Shown: positions 49,264-59,985 of the stretch, in pieces
Layout: each line of letters opens with the position of its first letter
Position numbering within the stretch: position 1 is the first letter of the stretch
Assembly: GCA_029844215.1 (NCBI GenBank)
Contig: CM056738.1
Location: forward strand, 72,160,093-72,224,092
Length of the DNA: 64,000 bases
Direction: 5' to 3'
From: Przewalskia tangutica
Taxonomy: Eukaryota; Streptophyta; Magnoliopsida; Solanales; Solanaceae
Notes under the pieces: model-generated
Databases searched by the model: none
The model's input: the letters and a program-made list of their open reading frames with translations, nothing else
Told to the model about the DNA's origin: nothing
Position numbers and translations under genes: made by a program

Positions 49264-50649
49264 GGGTTGTATTGCTATGCGAATTAAAAGGACAGGGCTT
49301 TTGCTGATTTCTGGACTAGTATTAAAAGAAAAGGGCTTCGAACTTCTGTTCTTGCTCTTAGGTCGCTGATTTCAGGTTAATGTTGAAAGGGTTTGCTACT
49401 GTGAGAAGATATCAGTGTCTCTACTGATTGCTCTCTTTTTCTGGACGAGGGTCCATCTCTATTTTGTGACGCTTTTTGCCAAATCTTCTGCATGCCTCTG
49501 TGTAAATTATCGTTCGACTTATATAGCCTTCGATTGGGTTCTAATTTTAGTATCTTGCTGGTAAGACTTTGGACTGATTTCATTCTGATATTGGGGTGAT
49601 TTACCACGATTTGGTACTGATTTACTACCATTTCGGGGTCGATTTGTTACTGTTTTGTGTTCATTGGGATGCGATTTTGATATGGTGTTAATGGTTATGG
49701 TAGGTTTTAAAAAAAAGGCTTGGATATGGTAAGGTTTGCGACGATGAGCGGGAGTAAGGGGGAACCCCAGATTCTCCGGCGAGAATCTCGGGTTGGGGTG
49801 CTGACGGTGATAGGTGCGGCGGATGTTTAGGTTTTAGGGATGCTTCTTTATTTTTCTCTGTTATGGTCGATGGGGGGAGATAAATGGGAGGTGGGCCGCG
49901 GGTTGGGCTGGCGGGTGTGGGTTGCGGGTTGGGTAATTGGGCTGGGCGAAATTAGGGGTTTGTGGGCTGAACTAATTGGGTATTAGCTTTGGGTTGGGTA
50001 GAGTTTAGGTATTAGGTGTATTATTTAATTAGTGGTAAATAAAGAGAATCTAAATTGTGATTAAATTATTTAGGTGTTTTATTAGTCTAAGCTTGAGTTT
50101 AATTTATTAATAAAACTAACGACGGACGTGCTATTTAATTAGTGCTTAATATTTTATAATGTGACGCCGTTATTAAAATCTTATTTATTATGCGTATTTT
50201 GCGATGTTAAATTAAATTGCATGGGGTTTAGATTATTATTAAATTATTTAAATGCTAGATGCAGATATGATATTTAAGGATTGCTTAATGCTTTTATAAA
50301 TGCGACGCTATTATTAAAATGCATGTATTAGATTAAATTAATTTAAATTACGAATTATGAAATTGTCTTGCTATTAATAAATGTGAATATTCTATTTAAC
50401 ACGACGTCATTGTCAAATTATTTATTTTATGTATTTATTTATTTTATCATAGGGCTCAAAATTGATAAATGCGGGTGCGAGACCTAAAGTGCTTAATTTT
50501 CTACGTAAGATGTGGTGCTGTTATTAATCGCTTATTTATGCATGTATTAATGTATTATTGTTGCATTTAATTATTAAAAATTATTTTAAAAAATTAGTGT
50601 AATTTTATAGTTAATGACCGGATGGGAGGGTCAAAATTGGGTGTCAACA
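49264..50649 (-). repeat. Outer half of element 1-type 5' LTR (right copy)
   Basis: Near-identical to 26228-27585 plus 31991-32023. It ends GGGTGTCAACA at 50649, then AATAATAAT as in the left copy. It holds the empty ACCGG site (50617-50621). Confidence 0.8.
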
Positions 50650-51249
50650 ATAATAATAATAGAAACATAATATTAACAAAGACATAATGCTTAATTTAAA
50701 ATAAAAAGATGTAATGCATTTTGTGAAAAATAAACATAGAATATTATGTAAAAAATGCAAAAAAAAAATGATGATTAAAATGCGGTGTCTTAAAACACAT
50801 AAAATTGCAACAAATATACGAAAAACGGGTTAAAATTGATTGTCAACATCATGTCCCTCCTTGTACGGAGATGATAGAAGAGTCTTCGGCCAAAGATGTT
50901 GACTTGTAGTCAATTTTGTCCTGTTTTTATAAACTAGAACTCAAAAGTATGGTGAAATGGACTGAAATTGTCGATGTCGAATTATGATGACACTGGGTCG
51001 TTGTGATGCAAAAATAAAAAACAAAGTTGACGCAGATTTAAAAATGTCCCAGTGTCGAATTATGAGGACACTGAGTTGCTGCGATGCTAAAATTATGGAC
51101 GGACGAATATCGATTCAAAAATATGTGCCAGTGTCGAATCTTGATGACACTGGGTTACAATTGCGATGGGATGCTGGAAAAGACAGGGTGTTATTCTCTG
51201 AAATGCCTCTAGGGTGTTTGTTCCCGGGGTCAAAATGCAAAGAAAATGA

Positions 51250-52410
51250 AGAGTGTCGTTGCATAGACGCGATGCAGATGCTCGTCGTTGCATAGACGAA
51301 ATATAGATGAAGTTGTTGCATAGGCTCACATAGAATGACGTCGTTGCATAGACGCAATGCATATGCTCGTCATTGCATAGACGAAACATAGATGAAGTCG
51401 TTGCATAAACTTAAATGAAATGACGTCGTTGCACAGACGCGATGCAAATGCTCGTCGTTGCATAGACGCAACATAGATGAAGTCGTTGCATAGGCTTACA
51501 TGAGATGGTGTCGTTGCATAGATGCGATGCAGATGCTCGTCGTTGCATAGACGAAACATGAATGAAGCCGTTGCATAGACTTACATGAGATGGCGTCGTT
51601 GCATAGACGCGATGCAGATGCTCGTCGTTGCATAGATGAAATATGGATGAAGTTGTTGCGTAGACTTAGATGAAATGACGTCATTGCATAGATGTGATGT
51701 AGATGTTCGTCGTTGCATAGACGAAACATGGATGAAGCTGTTGCATAGACTTTTATGAAATGCGTCGTTGCATAGACGCGATGCAGATGTTCGTCGTTGC
51801 ATAGACGAAACATGGATGAAGCTGTTGCATAGGCTTTGATGAAATGTCGTCGTTGCATAGACGCGATGCAGATGTTCGTTGTTGCATAGACGAAACATAG
51901 ATGAAGTCGTTGCATAGGCTTAAATGAAGTGATGTCGTTGCATAGACGCGATGCAGATGTTCGTCGTTGCATAGACGAAACATAGATGAAACCGTTGCAT
52001 AGGCTAACATGAAAGGACATCGTCGCGTCGCAGATGTTCGTCGTTGCATAGACGAAACATAGATGAAGCCGTTGCATAGGCTTAGATGAAATGACGTCGT
52101 TGCATAGACGCGATTCAGATGCTCGTCGTTGCATAGACGAAATATAGATGAAGTCGTTGCATAGGCTTAGATGAAATGACGTTGTTGCATAGATGCGATG
52201 TAGATGCTCGTCGTTGCACAGACGAAACATAGATGAAGTTGTTGCATAGGCTTAGTTGAAAGAGCGTCGTTGCATAGACGAAACATGGATGAAGTCGTTG
52301 CATAGGCTTAGATGAAATGACGTCGTTGCATAGACGTGATGCAGATGTTCTTCGTTGCATAGACGAAACATGGATGAAGCCGTTGCATATGCTTAAATGA
52401 GATATGGTGT
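51250..52410. repeat. 85-bp tandem array of element 3 (right copy)
   Basis: Same unit as 32625-33810. Compared with the left copy it lacks part of one unit: the segment beside AGAGCGTCGTTGCATAGACG near 52,262 is short by a sub-unit. It also has scattered C-to-T and G-to-A changes. Confidence 0.85.
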
Positions 52411-52980
52411 CGTTTTATGAACGTACCTGCTTTGTGACTCGCCTGAGTTGAGATAACGTCATTGCATAGACGTTGTGCGTTTGTAACCCGCATGGGCTTA
52501 TTGTTGTGCTCCCGACTTTGTTGATATGAAGATAATGCACTCAAAGAAAACTTGTGAGTTTTTTAGGAAATGAGTGGTTGATTAGCGTCGACTTTGTAGC
52601 TTTGGCTCTTGACGCTTGCATTCTTGGTTTGGACTGAAGACCTAGTTGGCCTGCTTTTTCCTGTCTATTGTCATTTTCTTGCAGTGAATCCTTAAAATGT
52701 CCCAGTTTCTGGTAAATGAAGATGTTGAACTGGGTAAGGTTGAATCTTGACGCTATCAAGGCGATTAGGTAAGCAATTTTTTTTTAATTAATTTTTTTTT
52801 ATCATGAATGAAAAGCTAATGCGAGAATACAGACAATGTACAATTGAGTAGATGAGAATGCAACCCTCAAACTATGCCCCAGTCATGTGTAGGTAGTCAT
52901 GGATGAAAAATATATGAGAATGCTAAACTCTCCAACGGACAAAATCGAGTCATGTACAAAACAAGGAAGACATATTTCTA

Positions 52981-53490
52981 ACGGTGTGACCGAAGCCGAT
53001 GTGGGTGTCTACGTATCCCGCCGAAGGAATCAGATCAGAGCGTAGTTCGTGATGCAAAATAAAGATTTTTTTTTATGATTTTAAAATGATGTGGGACCGA
53101 AGCCGATGTGGCCGCCTACGTATCCCGCCGAGGGAATCAGGTCAAGACGTAGTTCGTGATGCAAAATAACGATTTTTATGATTTTAAAATGATGTGGGAC
53201 CGAAGCCGATGTGGCCGTCTACGTATCCCGCTGAGGGAATCAGGTCAAGATGTAGTTCGTGATGCAAAATAACGATTTTTATGATTTTAAAATGATGTGG
53301 GACCGAAGCCGATGTGGCCGTCTACGTATCCCGCTGAGGGAATCAGGTCAAGACGTAGTTCGTGATGTAAAATAACAATTTTTATGATTTTAAAATGATG
53401 TGCGAACGAAGCCTATGTGGCCGCCTACGTATCCCGCCGAGGGAATCAGGTCAAGATGTAGTTCGTGATGCAAAATAACGATTTTTATGT
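52981..53490 (-). repeat. Five ~103-bp TACGTATCC/GGCGGCC repeats
   Basis: GACCGAAGCCGAT or a variant recurs at 52988, 53095, 53198, 53301 and 53404. Each unit includes TCTACGTATCCC or CCTACGTATCCC and GGAATCAGGTCA. Same family as 15690-15865 and 39258-39440, here expanded. Confidence 0.85.
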
Positions 53491-53500
53491 AATATGCATT

Positions 53501-54576
53501 TTGTTGTTTTTTTCTGAAAAAATGGAAGACAACATTACGTTCTGACTTCAGTTGATACCAACAATTAGTATTGTGCATAAGGATTTTCTTTTATTGCTTT
53601 CAGTCTAACCGAGATTGACTCTGGTGTAATTCACATAGCTTCAGATAGTACCTCAGACATACCTGAGTGTCGACACACTTGCTTGCAGCCAAGGTTTCGA
53701 ACTACACGTAATCTCACGTTTCAAATGCCCTCACTGAAAGAAAGTCCCATCCACACATATATTCCAGTATTTTGAATTTTGGGACGTTTGGAGAAAAACA
53801 CTCACACTCAGAAAGATATTTAATGCATGCAATTGTGATACCATAGACTTGACCGTCATGTAAGTATCCACTAATGTGAGAACCCTCAGTATAAGATCAT
53901 GTAGGGCTTGTCACGGGCTTGTAATGTAGGCTTGGGGAAAAGAATGGATATCATTTGGATAAAAGTGACTAATCATTCCTCGAGAGTTGGACTACGTCTG
54001 TGCTTGATATTTGTGCATTTTGATGCTGACTTGCTTTCTTTTTGTCCCAGTTTTTCTGTATTAACTTCTTTTGAATCTTTCATTTGGAGCCCATTTTTTC
54101 GGGGTTATATATTCCCCTTTTTCTTTTCTTTTTTATTTTACTATCGGGGCTTTTGATTTCCTCTTTTTGTGAAGTTGTATCTGCTTTTGTTTTCTTTTCC
54201 TTTTGGAACTTTGACAACTTTTGTCTTTTGGAAACTTCAGCTAGAATTTTGTCAGTCACTTGCACATTTCTAAAGCACTCAAGGAGGTCGGACCAAGAGA
54301 GGGACATTGCGTATGCACTCAGAAAGGGTATAGGTGTAATATGCGGTTGTCGAAAGAAATAGGTTTAGGCTCAAAGGGGTGTGCTAGGGATAATGTTATT
54401 TGGTAGGTTGAAAAGGCTCAAACGGGTCAAAGAAAGCCTACGATCATTTCCTATACCGAGTGTTACTCAAGATTTCGCCTCAACAAACATTCAGGCCAAG
54501 TTCTAGATCACAGTGCAATGTGATTGAACTTATTTTAAAAACTCACCACACAATGCATATGAAACGATGAAATACA
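53501..54576 (-). mobile_element. Degenerate retroelement 3' region
   Basis: No gene. Several landmarks follow the order of element 2's non-coding 3' region: GTAATGTAGGCTT, then TTAGGCTCAA with GCTAGGGATA, then TTTCGCCTCAA (compare 8730, 9070 and 9183). It is probably an old relative on the minus strand. Similarity is by eye and patchy. Confidence 0.4.
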
Positions 54577-54688
54577 ACCTCTTGCAGAAATACAGGGTAA
54601 GACTGCGTACAATAGATCCTTATAGTCCGACTTCTCTCCGGACCTCGTGCATAGCCGGAGCTTAGTGCATCGGACTGTCCTTTTGCCG
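54577..54688 (+). mobile_element. SINE 3' fragment
   Basis: The sequence reads like the 3' half of nightshade tRNA-derived SINEs: GGTAAGACTGCGTACAATAG, then CTCTCCGGACCTCG, then GGAGCTTAGTGCA, ending near CCTTTT. The tRNA-like 5' half with A and B boxes is missing. Family recognised from memory. Confidence 0.6.
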
Positions 54689-54699
54689 ACATTCAATAA

Positions 54700-54924
54700 T
54701 ACATCCTCTATTTAAATTTAGACGATATATTTTCTTTATAAACATGTTCCCAAAAAAACATAAAAATGTATACATGTTTATATTTAAAAATAATTTAACT
54801 TTAAATTTTTTATTTCATTATGAGATAATGTATAGCTATATAAGCATATATAACTTATTTTAGATCACAAGTATTTTTTTAAAATTCCGCACCCAATCAT
54901 AATGCTTCACATTGGGAGGGAGTA
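54700..54924. mobile_element. Stowaway-like MITE
   Basis: About 225 bp, AT-rich, with imperfect terminal inverted repeats: TACATCCTCTATTT at the left and GGGAGGGAGTA at the right, close to the Stowaway end TACTCCCTCC. Flanking TA is consistent with the TA target of this class. Confidence 0.55.
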
Positions 54925-55145
54925 CACAATGAAATCATGAAATGGATGATGACTTGCAAAAGTGCTATTCCAGATTCCCAATTGTCCCTTCACTTTCTAC
55001 TGCTTTAGTCTGTAGAAGACCACCAAGATAACATAAAGAAGAAAAGACGAATGGTTCAAAGTATATGCTACTAGTAGTAGTTTTAAAATGATGCATTCTA
55101 TAAAGGTATTATTTATTTAAAGAGAAAAAACAAACTAAACAAATA

Positions 55146-55218
55146 GTCGTCTTAGCTCAGCTGGTAGAGCGCGTGGCTTTTAACCACGTGGTCGTGGGTT
55201 CGATTCCCACAGACGGCG
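55146..55218 (+). tRNA. tRNA-Lys (anticodon TTT)
   Basis: A 73-nt gene folding into a full cloverleaf. The acceptor stem is GTCGTCT with AGACGGC (one G-T pair) and discriminator G. The anticodon stem is CGTGG with CCACG, and loop CTTTTAA places TTT at 55179-55181. The T arm contains GGTTCGATTCC (B box) and the D arm TAGCTCAGCTGG (A box). No intron and no encoded CCA. A T5 run at about 55,229 would end RNA polymerase III transcription. It would decode AAA/AAG lysine codons in the cytosol. It sits alone between MITE and copia remnants, with no other tRNA nearby. Confidence 0.95.
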
Positions 55219-55904
55219 CTACCATGTATTTTTGCAGAGAGAGGGTTTGTTTTGGGCCGAAACTCATTTTAAATAATGAGCCAGACCTCCAATTATATGA
55301 TGAGTAGAGACTGCATTTATTGGCTCTTTTTTTACCTAATATTTAAAAAATAATCACTATCATGATGGTGTAAATTGAAAAGCGGTTATTTATGAATTTT
55401 CTTCGTTATATGACTACTCAATTAATTTCTTTCACTTGTTACCGTGTTTTTTTCTTATTTTTACTTCGTCAATGAGTGCGACTTAAAATATAAGATTTAA
55501 TTCAGAGCACACCTACGCTAAGTTTGAGAAATAATTTAAGTATTCAACCCATGACCTTAAAGTAACAAGGCAAATGACCTTGGATATTATAATTTTTTTG
55601 GATGTTCTTACGTAATTAATGACAGTTAAATTAGTTTTCTAATGCTTTCCTGCACATGAAATCTGATTATATGTTTACAAGTGAATTGGAGAATTCTTTT
55701 ATATTATTTAGAAAATCAAAAGTAACCTTATGTAGAGATACAAAGCACACCATGTTGAAAATGGGTCTGTAGCTCTCTATATCTATTAAGAGTGAAGGTT
55801 CTAACAAGTTAAAAGTACGTCTATCAATAGGAACTAAAATAACTTAATCGATTGAATTGAGAGAGAGAAAAAGGTGTGAAAACAAGCACATTAATTTTTT
55901 TGGA
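55219..55904. other. AT-rich intergenic stretch
   Basis: No gene recognised. A 21-bp string (TAATTTTTTTGGATGTTCTTA without its first base) occurs near 55,591 and again at about 55,892-55,911 across the copia LTR start. It may be a chance or duplication remnant. Confidence 0.4.
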
Positions 55905-58158
55905 TGTTCTTATTAGCAAGAATATTCATTGAATATTTTGTGTATATTGTGTAATTATGATAAATGTATATTTATGGTATATTAGGATCCCTACCGAATT
56001 AGGATTCCCCTATTGTACACAATATAAATATTTGTAATAATGAGAAGACTCCCTAAGGGAAAATTATTACAATCTTACATGGTATTAGAACCAGACTCAT
56101 TCCAATTCAATGTTCACTGATGTTGGGTCCCCAAATTATGTCATTCACGCTCCAGTTAACGGGATCTGGGGCGTGCGGGAGAGTGTTAAGAGTCTCACAT
56201 CGAACATGAACTCCTTATCAGCAACATCAACCACAACAGCAACAACCCAATACTCAGCAAATCGGGTGGGCGGCGGCCAGCGCCGTTCAGGCGGCTCGGC
56301 TGGGCCGACCGGATCTGCAAGCCCAATACCCCTACACTCAACAAGGATTGTTGGGTCCGTCTCCAGGTTCTCGGTCAGGATACTACCCGCAGCAGCAGAC
56401 CCATTTCACCCAGCCTTCGACGGGGCAGGCCCCAACGGACTTGGGCCAGGCATTTAGCAGTCTGAATTTGCAACAACCAGATGAAAATTAGTACATGAAT
56501 TCGGGCGCCACATCTCACCTCACCCGCTCTGCAGGTAATATTTCCACAATGTTTAAATTAAAGCATCCTCAATACATTACTGTCGGAAATGGGCATCGCA
56601 TTCTAATACATGACTATGATACTTCCCACACCAAACCACCACATCCCCGTCTTCAACACGCTCAGATGCACCAAATATAATTAAAAACTTGATTTATGTA
56701 CGTAAATTTACTCGTGATAATTTTGTCTCTGTTGACGTTGACCCATTTGATTTTACTGTGAAGGATCTTCATACGGGGAACCGTCTTATGAGATGCAATA
56801 GCACGAGAGATCTCTATCCATTCCCTTCCACCTCCGTTGCCGGAACTCGCTCTCCCGTCTCTCTAGTAGCTATCTCTCATGCATGCGGCATAATCGGCTT
56901 GGCCACCATGGCAACCCATTTTTTAATTTTCTTAGAGACAATAATTTCATTAAGTGTAATAAGGGGAAACTTTCCAAGAATTGTGATTCATGTTCTTTAG
57001 GAAAACATATTCATCTTTCGTTCAAATCATCTACTAGTGTTACTTTTGCACCGTTTGATATTATACATGTCGATTTGTGGACATCCCCTATTTCTAGGTC
57101 CCTTGGATTATCTTGTGTTGCTAGATGATTTTTCTCACTATATTTAGTTATATCCTCTCAAATTTAAATCAGAAGTGTTTGCAAAATTTCTTGAGTTTCG
57201 AACCTTTATCAAACACAGTTTGAAAAAGGTATAAAATCTTTTCAGTGCGATAATGGTCGTGAATTCAATAACTCTACATTTCATCGATTTTGTACAAACA
57301 ATGGTATGGTTTTTCGTTTCTCCTGCCCTCACACTTCCCCCATAAAACGGTAAAGCTGAACGAATCATTCACACCATTAATAATATAATTCGTACTTTGT
57401 TGATTCATGCCGCTTTTCCTCCGTCTTTTTGGGTATATGCCGCAAAAATGTCAGAATACATTCTAAATATTCTCCCAATCAGTACCCTTCACAATATGAC
57501 CCCTACCGAAATTCTCTCCCACAAAATTCCCTCATACGACCATTTACAGATATTTGGTTGCCTCTGTTATCCCAATTTTGACTCCACCGCCCCTCACAAA
57601 CTAGCACATCGGACTACTCCATGTGTCTTCGTAGGCTTTCCGTCGAATCATAGGGGTTATCTCTGCTATGACTTATCCACTCGTCAGATCCACATCTCCC
57701 GCCACATCACTTTCGACGAGACCACATTCCCGTTTTTGAATTCTCAGCAATTTAAAAAATCAGATTACTCCTTTCTTAACGAGCCCGCTATCTTTCGAGT
57801 CATTATCAGTCAAATCACTCAGTCCGCCACCAGAATATCCCCTCTGCCACCCAAATCCGCCGTTTCAGTAACCCGACCGGCGGCACTACCGCCGACGTCG
57901 TCTCCTCATCTCCCATCACCGGCTGTTGACAACCGGTTCTCCTGATGTCTCCCACTGCATTCACCGCAAGCACGAGATCTCGAACCCGCATCATCGGCAC
58001 TGTGACCTCCGAGATTCAGCAACTCCAACCAACCCATTGACAATAACTCCACCGTCGACCAGTCCAACCAACCGTCACCACCACCCTCCCCATACCCGAC
58101 CATTCCCACATTCTCACCGTCACCACCAACAAAACACATACCACTGTCGACCATTTTT
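55905..58158 (+). mobile_element. Ty1/copia retrotransposon, decayed and truncated
   Basis: A short 5' LTR (55905-56078, TGTTC...TTACA), a primer site related to the initiator-Met type (TGGTATTAGAACC at 56079), the end of gag, protease remnant, GAG-pre-integrase and integrase follow in copia order. Most of gag and all of reverse transcriptase, RNase H and the 3' LTR are missing. Sequence switches to a LINE fragment at about 58159. Confidence 0.8.
56225..57945 (+). pseudogene. copia gag-end/protease/integrase pseudogene
   Basis: Fragments in several frames. A Gln/Pro-rich gag end (about 56,225-56,485) is followed by TAG at 56489-56491 where family members usually have Trp. The protease motif normally reading DSGATSHLT has Asn in place of the catalytic Asp (codon AAT at 56498). 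GAG-pre-integrase carries HNRLGHHG (about 56,885). The integrase core shows DIIHVDLW (about 57,060) and FQCDNGREFNN (about 57,240), in different frames with gaps between. The C-terminal part is open at 57397-57945 (FGCLCYPN, PCVFVGFPSNHRGYLCYD). At least three frame breaks and the lost protease Asp make it non-functional. Confidence 0.8.
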
Positions 58159-58770
58159 CAAACTTTCATAGTGTGACTTAGCAGCTTGATACCCCTATAG
58201 TTGTTGCAACTATGGATATCACCTTTGTTCTTGTACAAAGGAATCATTGTACTCCACCTCCATTCTTCGGACATTCTCGCCGTCTTAAAAATGACGTTAA
58301 ACAACTCAGTCAGCCACTCCAAACCTGCCACGCCGCACTCTTCCAAATTCAACTGGGATCTCATCATGCCCGGTCGCTCGTCCCCGACGCATCCTGCAAA
58401 CACCACACTTAACCTCCTCAACCTTAATGCCTCTATAATACCCAAAATCCCGGTACCTACCAGATTGCTCCAGATCCCCCAACACAATGTCTCTAACTTT
58501 TTTTTCGTTCAAGAGTTTATGCAAGTAAGATTGCCACCTCCATCTAATATGCGCGTCCTCCACCAGTACTTTGTTGTCCTCGTCCTTGATGCACCTCACG
58601 TGATTCAAGTCACGGGCCCTCCTCTCCCTCGCCTTGACTAATCTGTACAACTTCTTCTCCCCGCCTTTTCCTCTAATTCCATCTACAGGCGCTCAAAAGC
58701 CGTCGTAACCGCTAGCTTTGCGTCCTTCCTCGTCATCTTATACAATTCCCTATTCGTCCACTTATAAGTT
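58159..58770 (-). pseudogene. LINE (non-LTR) reverse transcriptase fragment
   Basis: On the minus strand, two overlapping frames (58650-58306 and 58487-58158) give the region before and at the start of the reverse transcriptase: RCIKDEDNKVLVEDAHIRWRW, RGRATGHDEIPVEF, then EWRWSTMIPLYKNKGD and NNYRGIKLLSHTMKV. These match a LINE family common in plants. A frameshift separates them. The catalytic YADD region, the endonuclease and the poly(A) tail are absent. It abuts the copia remnant directly at 58158/58159. Confidence 0.8.
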
Positions 58771-59110
58771 TTTATAAAAGTAAAATAAAATATGAAATAT
58801 AAAATTCGAGAGGGGCAGGGATGCGCAGGGGAAGGGGAGGGGGTGGATGGTGTAGAATATTAAATTTTTTTTTAAAAATCAATTTTTTGGAGGGGTGGTG
58901 GGGGGTTGGGGGCGGGGCGGGAGGTGTAAAACAAATAAAAAAAATATAAAACCTTTTTTAAAGAAAATTTGATTTTTTTGTAGGGTGGTGGAGTGTGGGT
59001 GGGGGTGAGTAACGTAGAATAAAAAAAATATTAAGAACTTAGAAAAACTTTTTGGAGGATTAGGGGTTGGTAGGTGGTGTGGTGTGTGTGGTGTGGTTGG
59101 TGAAATGCCA
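58771..59110. repeat. G-rich/AT-alternating low-complexity tract
   Basis: Three or so diverged units of about 110 bp alternate poly(T/A) with G-rich runs. The segment 58889-58924 has six or more runs of at least two to six G and is a strong G-quadruplex candidate on the plus strand. No gene. Confidence 0.6.
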
Positions 59111-59344
59111 CTTGTGGAACTTGTTTTCCCTAATAATGTATTATTAAGAAAGTCATTTTCCTTATTTTTAAGGAACTTGTTTTACTAAAGTTGTTTATTT
59201 TATCCATTAAGTTACTCATATTTTAAGTGGATAATATGGGTTGACCCATATTGGACCCATTTTAAATGGATTGAATATCCAGCTCATTTTAAATGGTTTG
59301 AGTCGGGCAAATATCCATATTTTTTACCCATTTTGCCGCCCCTA
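59111..59344. mobile_element. Possible hAT-type MITE remnant
   Basis: AT-rich DNA with an inverted segment (ATATGGGTTGACCCATAT) and an end reading TTTTGCCGCCCCTAA, similar to terminal repeats of hAT MITEs. The left end is not clear. Weak. Confidence 0.3.
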
Positions 59345-59985
59345 ATAACGGTAAAAAACACACATGAACTATTGCTTTTTCGCGAGTTTCACACCCCAAC
59401 TATAAGTTGTTTAATTTTCCTACCCGAACTATCACCATCTATGTATTAAGACACCTCAACTATCGGTGTTCCTTTTTTCTACTTGAATTATCACCACTAT
59501 AGTTCAGGTAGGAAAAGTGAATAACGGATAGTTGAAGTCTGTTTTACTACATAGATGGTATGGTGATAGTTCAGGTAGGAAAAGGGAACAACTGATAGTT
59601 GAAGTGGCAGTTCAGGTAGGAAAAGGGAACAACTGATAGTTGAGGTGATAGTTCATGTAGGAAAAGGGAACAATTGATAGTTGAGGTCTGCTTTACTACA
59701 TAGATGGTGATAGTTCAGGTAGGAAAAGAGAATAATCGATAGTTGAGGTATGTTTTAATACATAGACGGTGATAATTCAGATAGGAAAAGGGAACCCCGG
59801 ATAGTTAAGGTGTGTTTTAATACATCGATGCTGAGAGTTCAGGTAGGAAAAAGGAACAACTGATAGTTGAGGTGTGTTTTAATACATCGATGGTGAGAGT
59901 TCAGGTAGGAAAAGGGAACAACGGATAGTTGGGGGGTGTGAAACTCGCAAAATAGTAATAGTCCTGGTGTGGTTTTGACGATTAA
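59345..59985. mobile_element. MITE-like element with internal tandem repeats, next to MYB3R
   Basis: Terminal inverted repeats of roughly 45-60 bp: GCGAGTTTCACACCCCAACT at the left (about 59,380) and GGGGGGTGTGAAACTCGC at the right (59,931-59,948), extended outward by related sequence. Between them are about seven units with GATAGTTCAGGTAGGAAAAG and ACTGATAGTTGAGGTG-like text, in two arms of opposite sense. The target duplication is unclear. It ends about 70 bp before the MYB3R start codon, so it forms the proximal promoter or 5' UTR there. Confidence 0.65.

Larger units (their letters stand above)
41629..52586. repeat. Duplicated block, right copy (D2)
   Basis: It matches 21728-33991 except for the insertions 44756-47898 here and 27586-31990 there, and for indels in the 85-bp array. 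Both private insertions have their empty site preserved in the other copy (24866-24870 and 50617-50621), so both came after the duplication. Confidence 0.8.
50650..53500 (-). mobile_element. Element 3 remnant (right copy)
   Basis: LTR end (50650-50848, ending TTGTCAACA), sub-terminal sequence, degenerate hairpins at about 50,970-51,150, and the 85-bp array at about 51,250-52,410. These are followed by sequence absent from the left copy: 52587-52980, then five about 103-bp repeats. Read on the minus strand this is the 3' half of an element 1-like interior. No gag follows, as unrelated sequence begins near 53,500. Confidence 0.7.

Noticed and set aside
1..54576. CRISPR-like or phage-defence reading of the tandem arrays
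   Set aside because: The window is plant nuclear DNA; units are near-identical tandem repeats without unique spacers or cas genes.
56689..57128. Separate small plus-strand genes
   Set aside because: They are frame fragments of one decayed copia polyprotein.
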